From Pseudomonadota bacterium (lineage in GTDB: Bacteria > Pseudomonadota > Gammaproteobacteria > Burkholderiales > Burkholderiaceae_C): 64,000 bases of DNA. A program made the translations under genes and the position numbers. The stretch spans positions 92,783 through 156,782 of the forward strand of contig JAFEEF010000036.1 in assembly GCA_018241265.1 (NCBI GenBank), given 5' to 3'. Positions 18,902-29,355 of this stretch are shown here, one piece after another (positions within the stretch are counted from its first letter, which is position 1; every line of letters starts with the position of its first letter). The notes beneath the pieces are model-generated. The model saw nothing but the letters and a program-made list of their open reading frames with translations. It did no database searches and was not told where the DNA came from.

Positions 18902-20827
18902 ATGTGCGGCATCCATGGCATCCATCGCTTCGACGGCGCGCCGGTCGAGCCGCGCGAGCTCAGCGCGATGGGCAACGTCACGCGGCACCGCGGCCCCGAC
19001 GACGAAGGCATGCACATCGACGGCGCCTGCGGCATCGCGATGCGCCGGCTGTCGATCATCGACCTGTCGGGCGGGCATCAGCCGCTCAGCAACGCCGACG
19101 GCACGCTCTGGCTGGTCTGCAACGGCGAGATCTACAACTACCGCGAGCTGCGCGCCGAGCTGATCGCCAAGGGCTACCGCTTCAAGACCGGCTCCGACTC
19201 CGAAGTCCTGCTGCACCTGTACGACGCCGAAGGCGATGCCTTCGTGCACCGGCTGAACGGCATGTTCGACTTCGCGCTGTGGGACGCGCGCCGCAAGCGC
19301 CTGCTGATCGGCCGCGACCGCATCGGCGTGAAGCCGCTCTACGTGATACAGGACGCCAAGCGGCTCGCGTTCGCGACCGAGGCGAAGGCGCTGCTCGCGC
19401 TGCCCGGCGTCCGCGCCGAGCTCGATACCGACGTGCTGCCGAGCTACCTGCACCTCGGCTACGTCGCCGCGCCGGGCTGCATCTTCAAGGGCATCAGGAA
19501 GCTGCCGCCGGCGACCTTGCTGTCGGTCGAGAACGGCCACGTCCGCGAATGGCGCTACTGGCGTCTGCCGTCGGTGATCGAGCGCGACGCCGGCGAGCGC
19601 GAATGGATAGACCGCGTGCGCGCCCAGCTCGAGGAGTCGGTGCACATGCAGATGGTGAGCGACGTGCCGATCGGCGCGTTCCTCTCCGGCGGCGTCGATT
19701 CGAGCGCGGTCGTCGGCTACATGGCGCGCCATTCGTCGCAGCCGATCCGCACCTATTCGATCGGCTTCGAAGGCGGCGCGGCCGAGACGCTCTACAACGA
19801 GCTGCCGTATGCGCGCAAGGTCGCCGAGCTGTTCGGCACGCAGCACCGCGAGATCGTCGTGAAGCCCGACGTCGTGTCGCTGCTGCCCAAGCTGATGTGG
19901 CACATGGACGAGCCGCTCAGCGACACCGCGTTCATCACGACCTACCTCGTCTCGCAGTTCGCGCGCGAGGACGTCAAGGTGATCCTGTCGGGCGTCGGCG
20001 GCGACGAGCTGTTCGGCGGCTACCGGCGCTACCTCGGCGGCCACTACGCCCAGCAGCTGCAGCGGCTGCCGGGCTGGATGCGGCGCGGCGTCGCGGTCGC
20101 GGCCGAGAAGCTGCCGGCCGATCGGCATTCGGGCCTGCTCAACACCCTGCGCCTTGCCAAGGGCTTCATCGCGACGGCCGAGCTCGATGCCGACGAGCGC
20201 TACCGCAGCTACCTGCAGGTGCTCGACCGCGCGACCGCGGCGTCGCTGCTGCGCGATCCGCGCGCGCAGGCGGCGGATCCGCTGCTGAACGCCTTCCGTG
20301 AAGCCGGCACGCAGGACGAGCTGAACCGCATGTTCGCGGTCGATGCAGAGACGCAACTGCCCGACGACCTCTTGCTGCTCACCGACAAGATGAGCATGGC
20401 GGTCTCGCTCGAATGCCGCGTGCCGCTGCTCGACCACCAGCTCGTCGAACTGAGCGCCGCGATGCCGGCCGCGATCAAGGTACGCGGCGGCCGCCTGAAG
20501 CACGTGATGAAGGAATCGCTCGCCGGCCTCTTGCCGCCCGACATCCTCGACCGCAAGAAGCGCGGCTTCGGCACGCCGATGGGCGCATGGCTGAAGAAGG
20601 AGCTCGCGCCGCTGCTGCGCACCCTGCTCGCGCCGAAGACGGTGCGGGCGCGCGGCCTGTTCCGCCAGGACGTGATCGACCGCCTCGTCGCCGACCACCA
20701 GCAGAGCCGCAGCGACGGCACCGATGCGCTGCTCTCGCTGATGAACCTCGAAGTCTGGAGCCGCATCTACCTCGATCGCCGCGAACCCGATGACGTCGCC
20801 GCCGAGCTGAAGGAAGCGGTCGCGTGA
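18902..20827 (+). CDS. Second glutamine-dependent amidotransferase (asparagine-synthase family)
   Basis: This 641-residue AsnB relative has an intact Cys2 (MCGIHGIHRF), CNGEIYNYRELR and PP-loop SGGVDSS (262-268), with SGVGGDELFGGYRRY after it. The ATG is 2 bp after the preceding stop. It is a diverged paralogue of the gene at 15730 with the same domain order. In this setting an aminated sugar acid is a more likely product than asparagine. Two such enzymes suggest two different carboxylates, or the same one at different stages. Confidence 0.9.
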   Translation: MCGIHGIHRFDGAPVEPRELSAMGNVTRHRGPDDEGMHIDGACGIAMRRLSIIDLSGGHQPLSNADGTLWLVCNGEIYNYRELRAELIAKGYRFKTGSDSEVLLHLYDAEGDAFVHRLNGMFDFALWDARRKRLLIGRDRIGVKPLYVIQDAKRLAFATEAKALLALPGVRAELDTDVLPSYLHLGYVAAPGCIFKGIRKLPPATLLSVENGHVREWRYWRLPSVIERDAGEREWIDRVRAQLEESVHMQMVSDVPIGAFLSGGVDSSAVVGYMARHSSQPIRTYSIGFEGGAAETLYNELPYARKVAELFGTQHREIVVKPDVVSLLPKLMWHMDEPLSDTAFITTYLVSQFAREDVKVILSGVGGDELFGGYRRYLGGHYAQQLQRLPGWMRRGVAVAAEKLPADRHSGLLNTLRLAKGFIATAELDADERYRSYLQVLDRATAASLLRDPRAQAADPLLNAFREAGTQDELNRMFAVDAETQLPDDLLLLTDKMSMAVSLECRVPLLDHQLVELSAAMPAAIKVRGGRLKHVMKESLAGLLPPDILDRKKRGFGTPMGAWLKKELAPLLRTLLAPKTVRARGLFRQDVIDRLVADHQQSRSDGTDALLSLMNLEVWSRIYLDRREPDDVAAELKEAVA

Positions 20828-22056
20828 ACATCCTGTACGTCTGCCACCGTTTCCCGTTCCCGCCGAAGCGCGGCGGGAAGATCCGGCCGTTCAACATGAT
20901 CCGGCACCTGACCGCCCAGGGTCATCGCGTCACGGTCTGCTCGCTGGTGCGTTCGGACGTCGAGGCCGAAGAGGCGCGCGGCATAGGCTCGCACTGCGCC
21001 GACTTCGAGATGGCGCGCGTGCACGACCCGGTGCAGGCGCTGCGCATGGTCGCGCGGCTGCCGCTGACGACGCCGTCGTCGATGGGCTACTTCCATTCGG
21101 CCGACCTCGCGCGCCGCATCCGTGCGCGCCTGGCCGAGCGGCGCTACGACCTGATCTTCGTGCACTGCTCGTCGGTCGCGCAGTACGTCGAGCATGTCGA
21201 AGGCATACCGAAGATCCTCGACTTCGGCGACATGGACTCGCAGAAGTGGCTGGAGTACGCCCACTACAAGCCCTTCCCGCTGTCGCTCGGCTACCGGCTC
21301 GAAGGCCTGAAGATGCTGGCCGCCGAGAAGCGCCTGGCGCGGCGCTTCCACCTCTGCACCGCGACGACGCGCGCCGAGTGGCAGACGCTCGAGGACTACG
21401 GCACGGGTGCCGCGACCGACTGGTTCCCGAACGGGGTCGACTCGTCGTTCTTCGCGCCCGACGGCGAGGGCTACGACGCCGACATGCTCAGCTTCATCGG
21501 CCGCATGGACTACTACCCGAACCAGGAGTGCATGCAGCGCTTCTGCGCGCAGGTCTGGCCGCTGCTGAAGGCGCGGCGCCCGTCGCTGAAGCTCGTCATC
21601 GTCGGCGCCGACCCGTCGCCGGCGATCCGCGCCCTCGGCGAGCTGCCCGGCGTCAGCGTCACCGGCACGGTGCCCGACGTGCGGCCGCTGATCCGCCGCT
21701 CGGCGTTGATGGTCGCGCCGCTCGCGATCGCCCGCGGCACGCAGAACAAGATCCTCGAAGCGATGGCGATGGGCGTGCCGGTCGTCACGAGCAGCGCCGC
21801 GGCGGGCGGGGTGGATGCGCAAGCCGTGAAGCATTTCCTGGTTGCCGATACGCCCGACGAGACCGCAGCCGCTATCCTTCGCGTCGTCGAAAACGCGGCC
21901 GAACGTCAACGCCTGGCCGCGGCCGGCCGCGAACGCATGCTGACCCAGCACGCCTGGCCCCATTCGATGCAGCGGCTCGATCGCATCATCGAGCGCTGCA
22001 TGACCTCCCACGCACAGGCTTGCGCCTACGGGTCGCAGGCGCAGGCACTTCCTTGA
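20824..22056 (+). CDS. Sugar transferase, PEP-CTERM/XrtA system (TIGR03087-like)
   Basis: This 410-residue GT4 protein has a GTG start overlapping the amidotransferase stop. It opens NILYVCHRFPFPPKRGGKIRPFN, diagnostic of the exosortase family. The donor half shows FIGRMDYYPNQEC, VGADPSPAIRAL and KILEAMAMGVPVVTSSAAAGGVDA. It is probably cytoplasmic or membrane-peripheral, adding a sugar to the growing lipid-linked unit. The family is confined to PEP-CTERM genomes. A 28-bp gap precedes the AlgD-like gene. Confidence 0.92.
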   Translation: MNILYVCHRFPFPPKRGGKIRPFNMIRHLTAQGHRVTVCSLVRSDVEAEEARGIGSHCADFEMARVHDPVQALRMVARLPLTTPSSMGYFHSADLARRIRARLAERRYDLIFVHCSSVAQYVEHVEGIPKILDFGDMDSQKWLEYAHYKPFPLSLGYRLEGLKMLAAEKRLARRFHLCTATTRAEWQTLEDYGTGAATDWFPNGVDSSFFAPDGEGYDADMLSFIGRMDYYPNQECMQRFCAQVWPLLKARRPSLKLVIVGADPSPAIRALGELPGVSVTGTVPDVRPLIRRSALMVAPLAIARGTQNKILEAMAMGVPVVTSSAAAGGVDAQAVKHFLVADTPDETAAAILRVVENAAERQRLAAAGRERMLTQHAWPHSMQRLDRIIERCMTSHAQACAYGSQAQALP

Positions 22057-22084
22057 GCCGGCTTCCTCGAGTCGTTCAGCCCGC

Positions 22085-23401
<1,317 letters not shown>

Positions 23402-23420
23402 CACGCGGGACGGGGCAGCG

Positions 23421-24515
23421 GTGAACAACGGCTTCGAAGGCCTGCGCATCGGCCTGGTCGGCCCGCTCGCGCCGCCCGCCGGCGGCATGGCGAACCAGAC
23501 GCGCCAGCTCGCCGAGCTGCTGCGCGGCGCGCAGGCCACCGTCGTGATGGTGCAGTCGAACCGTCCCTACGCGCCCGCCTGGGTCGGCCGCTGGCCGGGC
23601 GTCCGCGCGCTGTTCCGTCTCGTGCCGTATCTGTTCGCGCTGTGGCGCGCCGCGGCGCGCAGCGACCTGTTCCATGTGATGGCCAATTCGGGCTGGGCCT
23701 GGCACCTGTTCTCGACGCCGGCGATCTGGATCGCGCGGGCGCGCGCCGTGCCGGTCGTCGTGAACTACCGGGGCGGCGAGGCGGCGAGCTTCCTGCAACG
23801 CTCGGCCGCGATAGTCCGGTGGTCGATGCGGCGCACCGCGCGGCTCGCCGTGCCGTCGGCCTTCCTCGAGCAGGTCTTCGGCCGCCACGGCATGCATGCG
23901 GTGATCGTGCCCAACGTCATCGACCTCGGCCACTTCCGCCCGCACGACGCCGGCGAGCGCCCGGCGCGCCACGTCGTCGTCGCGCGCAACCTCGAGGCGA
24001 TCTACGACAACGCCACCGCGCTGCGCGCGCTCGCGCTGGTGCGCCGGCGCTGTCCCGATGCGCACATGACGATCGCCGGCAGCGGCCCCGAAGCCGCACG
24101 GCTGCAGGCGCTCGCCGCCGAGCTCGGCCTCGCGGACTGCGTGCGCTTCACCGGCCGGCTCGACCGCGACGGCATGGCCGCGCTCTACCGCGACGCCGAT
24201 CTCTGCGTCAATCCGAGCCGCGTCGACAACATGCCGAACTCGCTGCTCGAAGCGATGGCGAGCGGCGTGCCCGTCGTCAGCACCAACGTCGGCGGCGTGC
24301 CGTTCATCGTGCAGGACCGCGTCAGCGCGCTGCTCGTCGCGTCGGGCGATCCGGATGCGATGGCCGATGCGCTCGTCACGCTGATCGAAGACCGCTCGAT
24401 GCGCCGGCGTCTCGCCGCCGCGGCGCTGCGCGAGGTCGAGCGCTACTCCTGGACGCGCGTCGCGCCGGTGCTGGCGGATGTCTACCGCAACGCGCTCGCG
24501 CGCGCACGCGCCTGA
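23421..24515 (+). CDS. GT4-family glycosyltransferase
   Basis: This 364-residue GT-B protein probably starts at GTG 23421. It opens LRIGLVGPLAPPAGGMANQT, a glycine-rich acceptor loop. The donor half has VARNLEAIYDNATALRA, IAGSGPEAARLQ and NMPNSLLEAMASGVPVVSTNVGG, with the EX7E-like pattern of retaining enzymes. I cannot name the sugar. It ends 24 bp before the CapK-like gene, and an AGAGGCTGAGCGGCC motif lies in that gap. Confidence 0.88.
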   Translation: MNNGFEGLRIGLVGPLAPPAGGMANQTRQLAELLRGAQATVVMVQSNRPYAPAWVGRWPGVRALFRLVPYLFALWRAAARSDLFHVMANSGWAWHLFSTPAIWIARARAVPVVVNYRGGEAASFLQRSAAIVRWSMRRTARLAVPSAFLEQVFGRHGMHAVIVPNVIDLGHFRPHDAGERPARHVVVARNLEAIYDNATALRALALVRRRCPDAHMTIAGSGPEAARLQALAAELGLADCVRFTGRLDRDGMAALYRDADLCVNPSRVDNMPNSLLEAMASGVPVVSTNVGGVPFIVQDRVSALLVASGDPDAMADALVTLIEDRSMRRRLAAAALREVERYSWTRVAPVLADVYRNALARARA

Positions 24516-24520
24516 GCCCG

Positions 24521-24535
24521 AGAGGCTGAGCGGCC
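24521..24535 (+). repeat. Short repeat AGAGGCTGAGNGGCC, copy 1
   Basis: AGAGGCTGAGCGGCC lies just before the CapK-like gene. A direct copy with one change follows the same gene at 25889-25903, and an inverted copy lies at 26035-26049. A 13-base relative is at 36321-36333. Confidence 0.6.
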
Positions 24536-24539
24536 GGCC

Positions 24540-25889
24540 ATGTACACGCGCTTCATATCCTCCGTCGTCTTTCCGCTGCACGAGCGGCTGAAGGGCCATG
24601 CGAGCGTCGCGCGGCGACGCGAGCTCGAGGCGACGCAATGGTGGCCGGCGGCGCGCATCGCCGCGCAGACCGATGCGCGCCTCGGCTCCTTCGTGCGCCG
24701 CGCCGCCGCGCAGGTGCCGTACTACCGCGACCTGTTCGCGGCCCAGCGCATCGATCCGCGCTCGATCCGCAGCGTCGCCGACCTCGCCCAGCTGCCGTTC
24801 CTGACCAAGGCCGCGATCCGCGCGAACACCGAAGCGCTGAAGCGCCTGGGCGCCGGACCGCTGACGCGCTACAACACCGGCGGCTCGTCGGGCGAGCCGC
24901 TGGTCTTCTACTTCGGCAAGGACCGCGTGAGCCACGACGTCGCCGCGAAGTGGCGCGCGACGCGTTGGTGGGGCGTCGACATCGGCGATCCCGAGGCGGT
25001 GGTCTGGGGCTCGCCGATCGAGCTCGGCGCGCAGGACTATGTCCGCCGGGTGCGCGACAAGCTGATGCGCACCGAACTGCTGCCGGCGTTCGAGATGTCG
25101 GAACGCAAGCTCGACGGCTTCATCGCGCACCTGCAGCGCCAGCGGCCGAAGATGCTGTTCGGCTATCCGTCGGCGTTGACCCACATCGCGCGCCATGCCG
25201 CGCAGCGCGGCGTCGCGCTGAGCGACATCGGCATCAAGGTCGCGTTCGTCACGTCGGAGCGCCTCTACGACGAGCAGCGCGAGACGATCTCGCGCGCCTT
25301 CGGCTGCAAGGTCGCCAACGGCTACGGCGGCCGCGACGCCGGCTTCATCGCCCACGAATGCCCGGCCGGCGGCATGCACCTGTCGGCCGAGGACATCGTC
25401 GTCGAGCTGGTCGATGCCGACGGCCGCCGCGTGCCCGACGGCGTGCCGGGCGAGATCGTCGTGACGCACCTCGCGACGCGCGACTTCCCGTTCATCCGCT
25501 ACCGCACCGGCGACGTCGCGGTGCGCGACGACCGCACCTGCCCGTGCGGCCGCGGCCTGCCGCTGCTGCGCGAGATCCAGGGGCGCACGACCGACTTCGT
25601 CGTCGCCGCGGACGGCACCGTGATGCACGGCTTGGCGCTGATCTACCTGATCCGCGACCTGCCCGGCGTGCGCTCGTTCAAGGTGGTGCAGGAAAGCCGC
25701 CAGCGCACGACCGCGCTGATGGTCGTCGACGACAGCTTCGACCGCGCCCAGTCGAGCACGATCGAGGCCGGCTTCAAGCGCCGCCTGGGGGCATCGGTCG
25801 ACGTGAACGTCGAATTCGTGGACGATATTCCGGCCGAGAAGTCGGGCAAGTTCCGCTACGTGGTTAGCCACGTCGCGGCCATGCCCTGA
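24540..25889 (+). CDS. CapK / phenylacetate-CoA ligase-like adenylate-forming protein
   Basis: This 449-residue protein is of the AMP-binding PaaK/CapK type. Visible are the nucleotide loop YNTGGSSGEPLVF (residues about 114-126), YGGRDAGFIAHECP in place of the usual YG(S)TE motif, FIRYRTGD and the zinc-like CPCGRGLP. It ends in a C-terminal domain with FVDDIPAEKSGKFRYV. CapK proteins occur in capsule loci, where they may activate a carboxylic acid or amide for attachment to the polymer; the substrate is not established. It is flanked by copies of AGAGGCTGAGNGGCC, and the stop codon overlaps the start of the second copy. Confidence 0.88.
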   Translation: MYTRFISSVVFPLHERLKGHASVARRRELEATQWWPAARIAAQTDARLGSFVRRAAAQVPYYRDLFAAQRIDPRSIRSVADLAQLPFLTKAAIRANTEALKRLGAGPLTRYNTGGSSGEPLVFYFGKDRVSHDVAAKWRATRWWGVDIGDPEAVVWGSPIELGAQDYVRRVRDKLMRTELLPAFEMSERKLDGFIAHLQRQRPKMLFGYPSALTHIARHAAQRGVALSDIGIKVAFVTSERLYDEQRETISRAFGCKVANGYGGRDAGFIAHECPAGGMHLSAEDIVVELVDADGRRVPDGVPGEIVVTHLATRDFPFIRYRTGDVAVRDDRTCPCGRGLPLLREIQGRTTDFVVAADGTVMHGLALIYLIRDLPGVRSFKVVQESRQRTTALMVVDDSFDRAQSSTIEAGFKRRLGASVDVNVEFVDDIPAEKSGKFRYVVSHVAAMP

Positions 25890-26049
25890 GAGGCTGAGAG
25901 GCCATCCGACATGCCCGCTCCGACCCCGCAAACGACCCCGCTCTGCGTTGCAAATGCTCGCCATAGCCCGAGCTATGGCTGCGCTTTGCGCCTTGATTGG
26001 GGCCGTTTGCGGGGCCGTCTCGGCCACGCCGGATGGCCCCTCAGCCTCT
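25889..26049. repeat. 161-bp imperfect palindromic intergenic element
   Basis: The arms begin AGAGGCTGAG[A/G]GGCCATCCG on each side, share CCCCGCAAACG[A/G]CCCC further in, and meet at GCCATAGC-CCGA-GCTATGGC (25960-25979). The centre is at about 25969. Transcribed, it would fold into one long hairpin between the CapK-like gene and the O-antigen-ligase-like gene. No coding potential is credible. The layout resembles dispersed REP/MITE-like elements, and it may act as a transcription attenuator. Confidence 0.8.
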
Positions 26050-26066
26050 AACGGCCAGCCTCCGCG

Positions 26067-27386
26067 ATGCGCGACATCATCGTCCTCACCCTCGTCTTCC
26101 TCGGCTCGGCCGCGGCGATCCGCCGGCCGTGGGTCGGCGTGATGCTGTGGACCTGGGTCAGCATCATGAACCCGCACCGCATGGCCTGGGGCATCGCCTA
26201 CGGCGCGCCGGTGGCGGCCTGCGCGGCGATCTCGACCCTGGTCGGCATGCTCGTCACCAAGGACCGGCGCGAGTGGCCGTTCAAGGGCAGCCCGGTCGTC
26301 GTGCTCGCGGTGTTCATGCTCTGGATCACGCTGTCGTGGCTGAACGGCCTGGGCGTCAAGGACGACTACGAGCAGTGGGACAAGGTCATGAAGATCGACT
26401 TCATGATCCTCGTCGGCCTGTCGCTGTTGCACAGCAAGAAGCAGATCTATGCGCTCGCGTGGGTGGCGATCGGATCGATGGGGATACTCGGCCTGAAAGG
26501 CGGCATCTTCACGATCGCCGGCGGCGGCACGCAGCGCGTCTGGGGCCCGCCCGGCTCGTTCATCGAGGACAACAACGAGTTCGGCCTGGCGCTGACGATG
26601 ACGATCCCGATGCTGCGCTTCCTGCAGATGCAGCTCCAGGGCTTCTGGAAGCGCCAGGGGCTGACGTTGACGATGCTGCTGTGCGCCGCCGCGGCGCTCG
26701 GCACGCAGTCGCGCGGCACCCTGCTCGCGATATCGGCGATGGCGCTGGTGCTGTGGTGGCGCGGCCGCAACCGCCTCGTCGGCGGCATCATCATCTTCAC
26801 CAGCGCACTCGCGCTCGTCGCCTTCATGCCGTCGACCTGGACGCAGCGCATGAACACGATCGAGACCTACCAGGACGACGGCTCGGCGCTCGGCCGGATC
26901 GGTGCCTGGTCGAACGCCTGGAATCTCGCGTTCCACTATCCGCTCGGCGTCGGCTTCAACGCGGCGCGCCAGGAGCTCTTCGACCGTTATTCGAGCATGC
27001 CCGAGGTGGGCGCGCGCGCCGCGCACAGCATCTACTTCCAGATCCTCGGGAACCACGGCTTCATCGGCCTCGGACTCTTCCTGCTGCTGTGGCTCTTGAC
27101 CTGGACCACCGCCGGCTGGCTGCGCACGCGCGGCGGCCGAATACCGCAGACCAAGTGGTGCGCCGACCTCGGATCGATGATCCAGGTGTCGCTGGTCGGC
27201 TATTTCATCGGCGGCGCGTTCCTGAGCCTGGCCTATTTCGACCTGCCCTACGACATGATGATGCTCGCGGTGCTGGCGCGCCGCTGGATGATCGAGAAGG
27301 CGTGGGAGAAGGAGCCGGTCTATCGGCCGGGCTGGCGCACGATCCCGGGCCTTGCGACACCCACGCCGGCGCCGGCGGACGGCTGA
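26067..27386 (+). CDS. O-antigen ligase/polymerase-like protein, exosortase A-associated (TIGR03097-like)
   Basis: This 439-residue multi-spanning inner-membrane protein has about ten hydrophobic segments. A large periplasmic loop carries GAHSIYFQ-type residues (RAAHSIYFQILGNHGFIG). The Wzy_C-type arginines lie in TQSRGTLLAI and WTQRMNTIETY. In exosortase loci the family is proposed to transfer glycan from the lipid carrier to protein (O-glycosylation) or to polymerise it. The start is 17 bp past the long palindrome. It is the first of three ligase-like proteins in the window and is unlike the paralogous pair further right. Confidence 0.9.
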   Translation: MRDIIVLTLVFLGSAAAIRRPWVGVMLWTWVSIMNPHRMAWGIAYGAPVAACAAISTLVGMLVTKDRREWPFKGSPVVVLAVFMLWITLSWLNGLGVKDDYEQWDKVMKIDFMILVGLSLLHSKKQIYALAWVAIGSMGILGLKGGIFTIAGGGTQRVWGPPGSFIEDNNEFGLALTMTIPMLRFLQMQLQGFWKRQGLTLTMLLCAAAALGTQSRGTLLAISAMALVLWWRGRNRLVGGIIIFTSALALVAFMPSTWTQRMNTIETYQDDGSALGRIGAWSNAWNLAFHYPLGVGFNAARQELFDRYSSMPEVGARAAHSIYFQILGNHGFIGLGLFLLLWLLTWTTAGWLRTRGGRIPQTKWCADLGSMIQVSLVGYFIGGAFLSLAYFDLPYDMMMLAVLARRWMIEKAWEKEPVYRPGWRTIPGLATPTPAPADG

Positions 27387-27394
27387 CCACGACG

Positions 27395-28417
27395 ATGCTG
27401 AAGAGCCTCTTGACCCTCGCATCGCCCGGCCGCGCTTCCGGGCGGTTGTCCATCATCGACCTGCACCGCGTCGTGCCCGGGCCCGATCCGCTGTTCCTCG
27501 AAGCGATGGACGTCGCGCGCTTCGAGGCGCTGTGCCGCTGGCTGGCCGGGCTGTTCAACGTGCTGCCGCTCGACGAAGCGGCCGCGCGGCTGAAGGCCGG
27601 CACCTTGCCGCCGCGCGCGCTCGCGATCACCTTCGACGACGGCTATGCCGACAACCACGACGTCGCGCTGCCCATCCTGCAGCGCCACGGCCTGACCGCG
27701 ACCTTCTTCATCTCGACCGGGTTCATCGACGGCGGCCGGATGTGGAACGACGGCATCATCGAGACGTTCCGCCTCTGCCCGGCCGACCGGCTCGACCTGC
27801 GCGACCTGCTCGACGACCCGGCCGCCGACTACACGCTGCACACCGCGCGCGAGCGCCGCACCTGGCTCGACGTGACGATAGGCAAGGTGAAGTACCGGCC
27901 GATCGCCGAACGGCTGGCGCTCGTGCAGCGCATCGCCGAACGCGCCCGCGTGCGGCTGCCCGACGACCTGATGATGACGCGCGCGCAGGTCGTCGCGCTG
28001 CGGCGAGCCGGCATGACGATAGGCGCGCACACGATGTCGCATCCGATCCTCGCGACCTTGAGCCGCGACGAGGCGAGCGCCGAGATCGACGGCAGCCGGC
28101 GCTGGCTCGAAGCGCTGCTCGACGAGCGCATCGGCCTGTTCGCCTATCCGAACGGCAAGCCGGGCGAGGACTACCACGACGAGACCGTCACGATCGTCAA
28201 GAGCCTGGGCTTCGATGCGGCCGTCTCGACCGATTGGGCCGCGGCGCACCGCTCGACCGATCCGCACCAGTTGCCGCGCTTCACGCCGTGGGACCGCACG
28301 CGCGCACGCTTTTGCGTGCGCATGGCGCGCAACCTGTGGCGCTCGCGCGCGCATGCGGCAGCGCGGACGACGCCCGCGCGCTATGCCCAGCCGCGCTCGG
28401 CATCCAACGAACACTGA
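27395..28417 (+). CDS. Polysaccharide deacetylase family protein (NodB)
   Basis: This 340-residue protein has a central NodB domain. AITFDDGYADN near residues 77-87 holds the catalytic Asp pair, FFISTGFIDGG follows, and GAHTMSHPIL provides the zinc histidines. The first 30 residues lack a clear signal peptide, so it may be cytoplasmic. The C-terminus is Arg-rich and low in complexity. A large insert (about 115-200) before the histidine motif is typical of the XrtA-linked deacetylase group. It probably deacetylates an amino sugar in the repeat unit. It lies 8 bp after the ligase gene. Confidence 0.88.
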   Translation: MLKSLLTLASPGRASGRLSIIDLHRVVPGPDPLFLEAMDVARFEALCRWLAGLFNVLPLDEAAARLKAGTLPPRALAITFDDGYADNHDVALPILQRHGLTATFFISTGFIDGGRMWNDGIIETFRLCPADRLDLRDLLDDPAADYTLHTARERRTWLDVTIGKVKYRPIAERLALVQRIAERARVRLPDDLMMTRAQVVALRRAGMTIGAHTMSHPILATLSRDEASAEIDGSRRWLEALLDERIGLFAYPNGKPGEDYHDETVTIVKSLGFDAAVSTDWAAAHRSTDPHQLPRFTPWDRTRARFCVRMARNLWRSRAHAAARTTPARYAQPRSASNEH

Positions 28418-28440
28418 CGAAACCACGACCGGGGGAAACC

Positions 28441-29355
28441 ATGGACACCACGCAACCGTCGCAAAGCAAGCCGTCCGACGCCTGGCCGGTGATGGTGCTC
28501 GCCTACAACGAGGAAGAAGGCATCGCCGCCGCGCTCGACAGCATCTTCGCGAGCGAGCCCGGCCAGAAGTTCGAGGTCTACGTGATGGCCAACGGCTGCA
28601 CCGACCGCACCGAGGACATCGTGCGCGCCTACGGCAAGCAGCGCCCCGAGGTGCACCTCGTGTCGATCAAGCTCGGCGACAAGTGCAACGCCTGGAACGT
28701 CTTCATCCAGGAGACGGTGCCGACGTTCTGCCCGGGGCGTGACGTGTATTTCTTCACCTGCGGCGACGTGACGATCGTCCCCGGGTCATTGAGCGCGCTG
28801 GCCCGCGCGTTGCGCGAGGATCCCTATCCGCACGCCGCGTCGGCGCCGCCCGGCTCGGGCCGCAATGTCGAGCGTGATCGCCAAGGCCTCATCGAAGACC
28901 ATGCGATCGTCGCCGGTCTCTACGCGCTGCGCGGCAGCTTCGTCGCGCGGCTGAAAGCCCTCGGCGTGCGCATCCCCTTGAACTTCGAAGGCGACGATGC
29001 GCTCATCGGCACGCTGGTGAAGTGGGACCTCGCGCCGTCGCCGCGCGAGATGGATGCGCTGCGCGTCAAGCCGGTCGAGGATTCGGCGTGGATCTTCGAC
29101 TCGCTGTCGCTGCTGCGCTGGGACGACTGGCGCTTCTACTGGAAGCGCGCGGTCCGCTATGCGCGGCGCTACTACGAGTTCAAGCTGCTCGGCCCCGAGC
29201 TCAAGTCCAAGGGCCTCGCCGGGCTGCCGCGCGACATTCAGGATCTGTACCCGGGCGCGAAGATGCTGGCACTGCGCTGGCAGGGCATCTACACGATCAC
29301 GAACTGGATCGCGCTGCGGCGCATGCGCCGGATCGGCGAAGCGCGCCGGGCTTGA
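28441..29355 (+). CDS. GT2-family glycosyltransferase
   Basis: This 304-residue GT-A protein starts at an ATG behind a GGGGGAAACC ribosome-binding stretch. The nucleotide-binding start is PVMVLAYNEEEGIAAALDSI, followed by VYVMANGCTDRTEDI. The DxD equivalent is less clear (TCGDVT). C-terminal residues are basic and contain no membrane anchor. The donor is unknown. The stop overlaps the next glycosyltransferase by one base (TGATG), so the two are probably translated together. Confidence 0.86.
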   Translation: MDTTQPSQSKPSDAWPVMVLAYNEEEGIAAALDSIFASEPGQKFEVYVMANGCTDRTEDIVRAYGKQRPEVHLVSIKLGDKCNAWNVFIQETVPTFCPGRDVYFFTCGDVTIVPGSLSALARALREDPYPHAASAPPGSGRNVERDRQGLIEDHAIVAGLYALRGSFVARLKALGVRIPLNFEGDDALIGTLVKWDLAPSPREMDALRVKPVEDSAWIFDSLSLLRWDDWRFYWKRAVRYARRYYEFKLLGPELKSKGLAGLPRDIQDLYPGAKMLALRWQGIYTITNWIALRRMRRIGEARRA

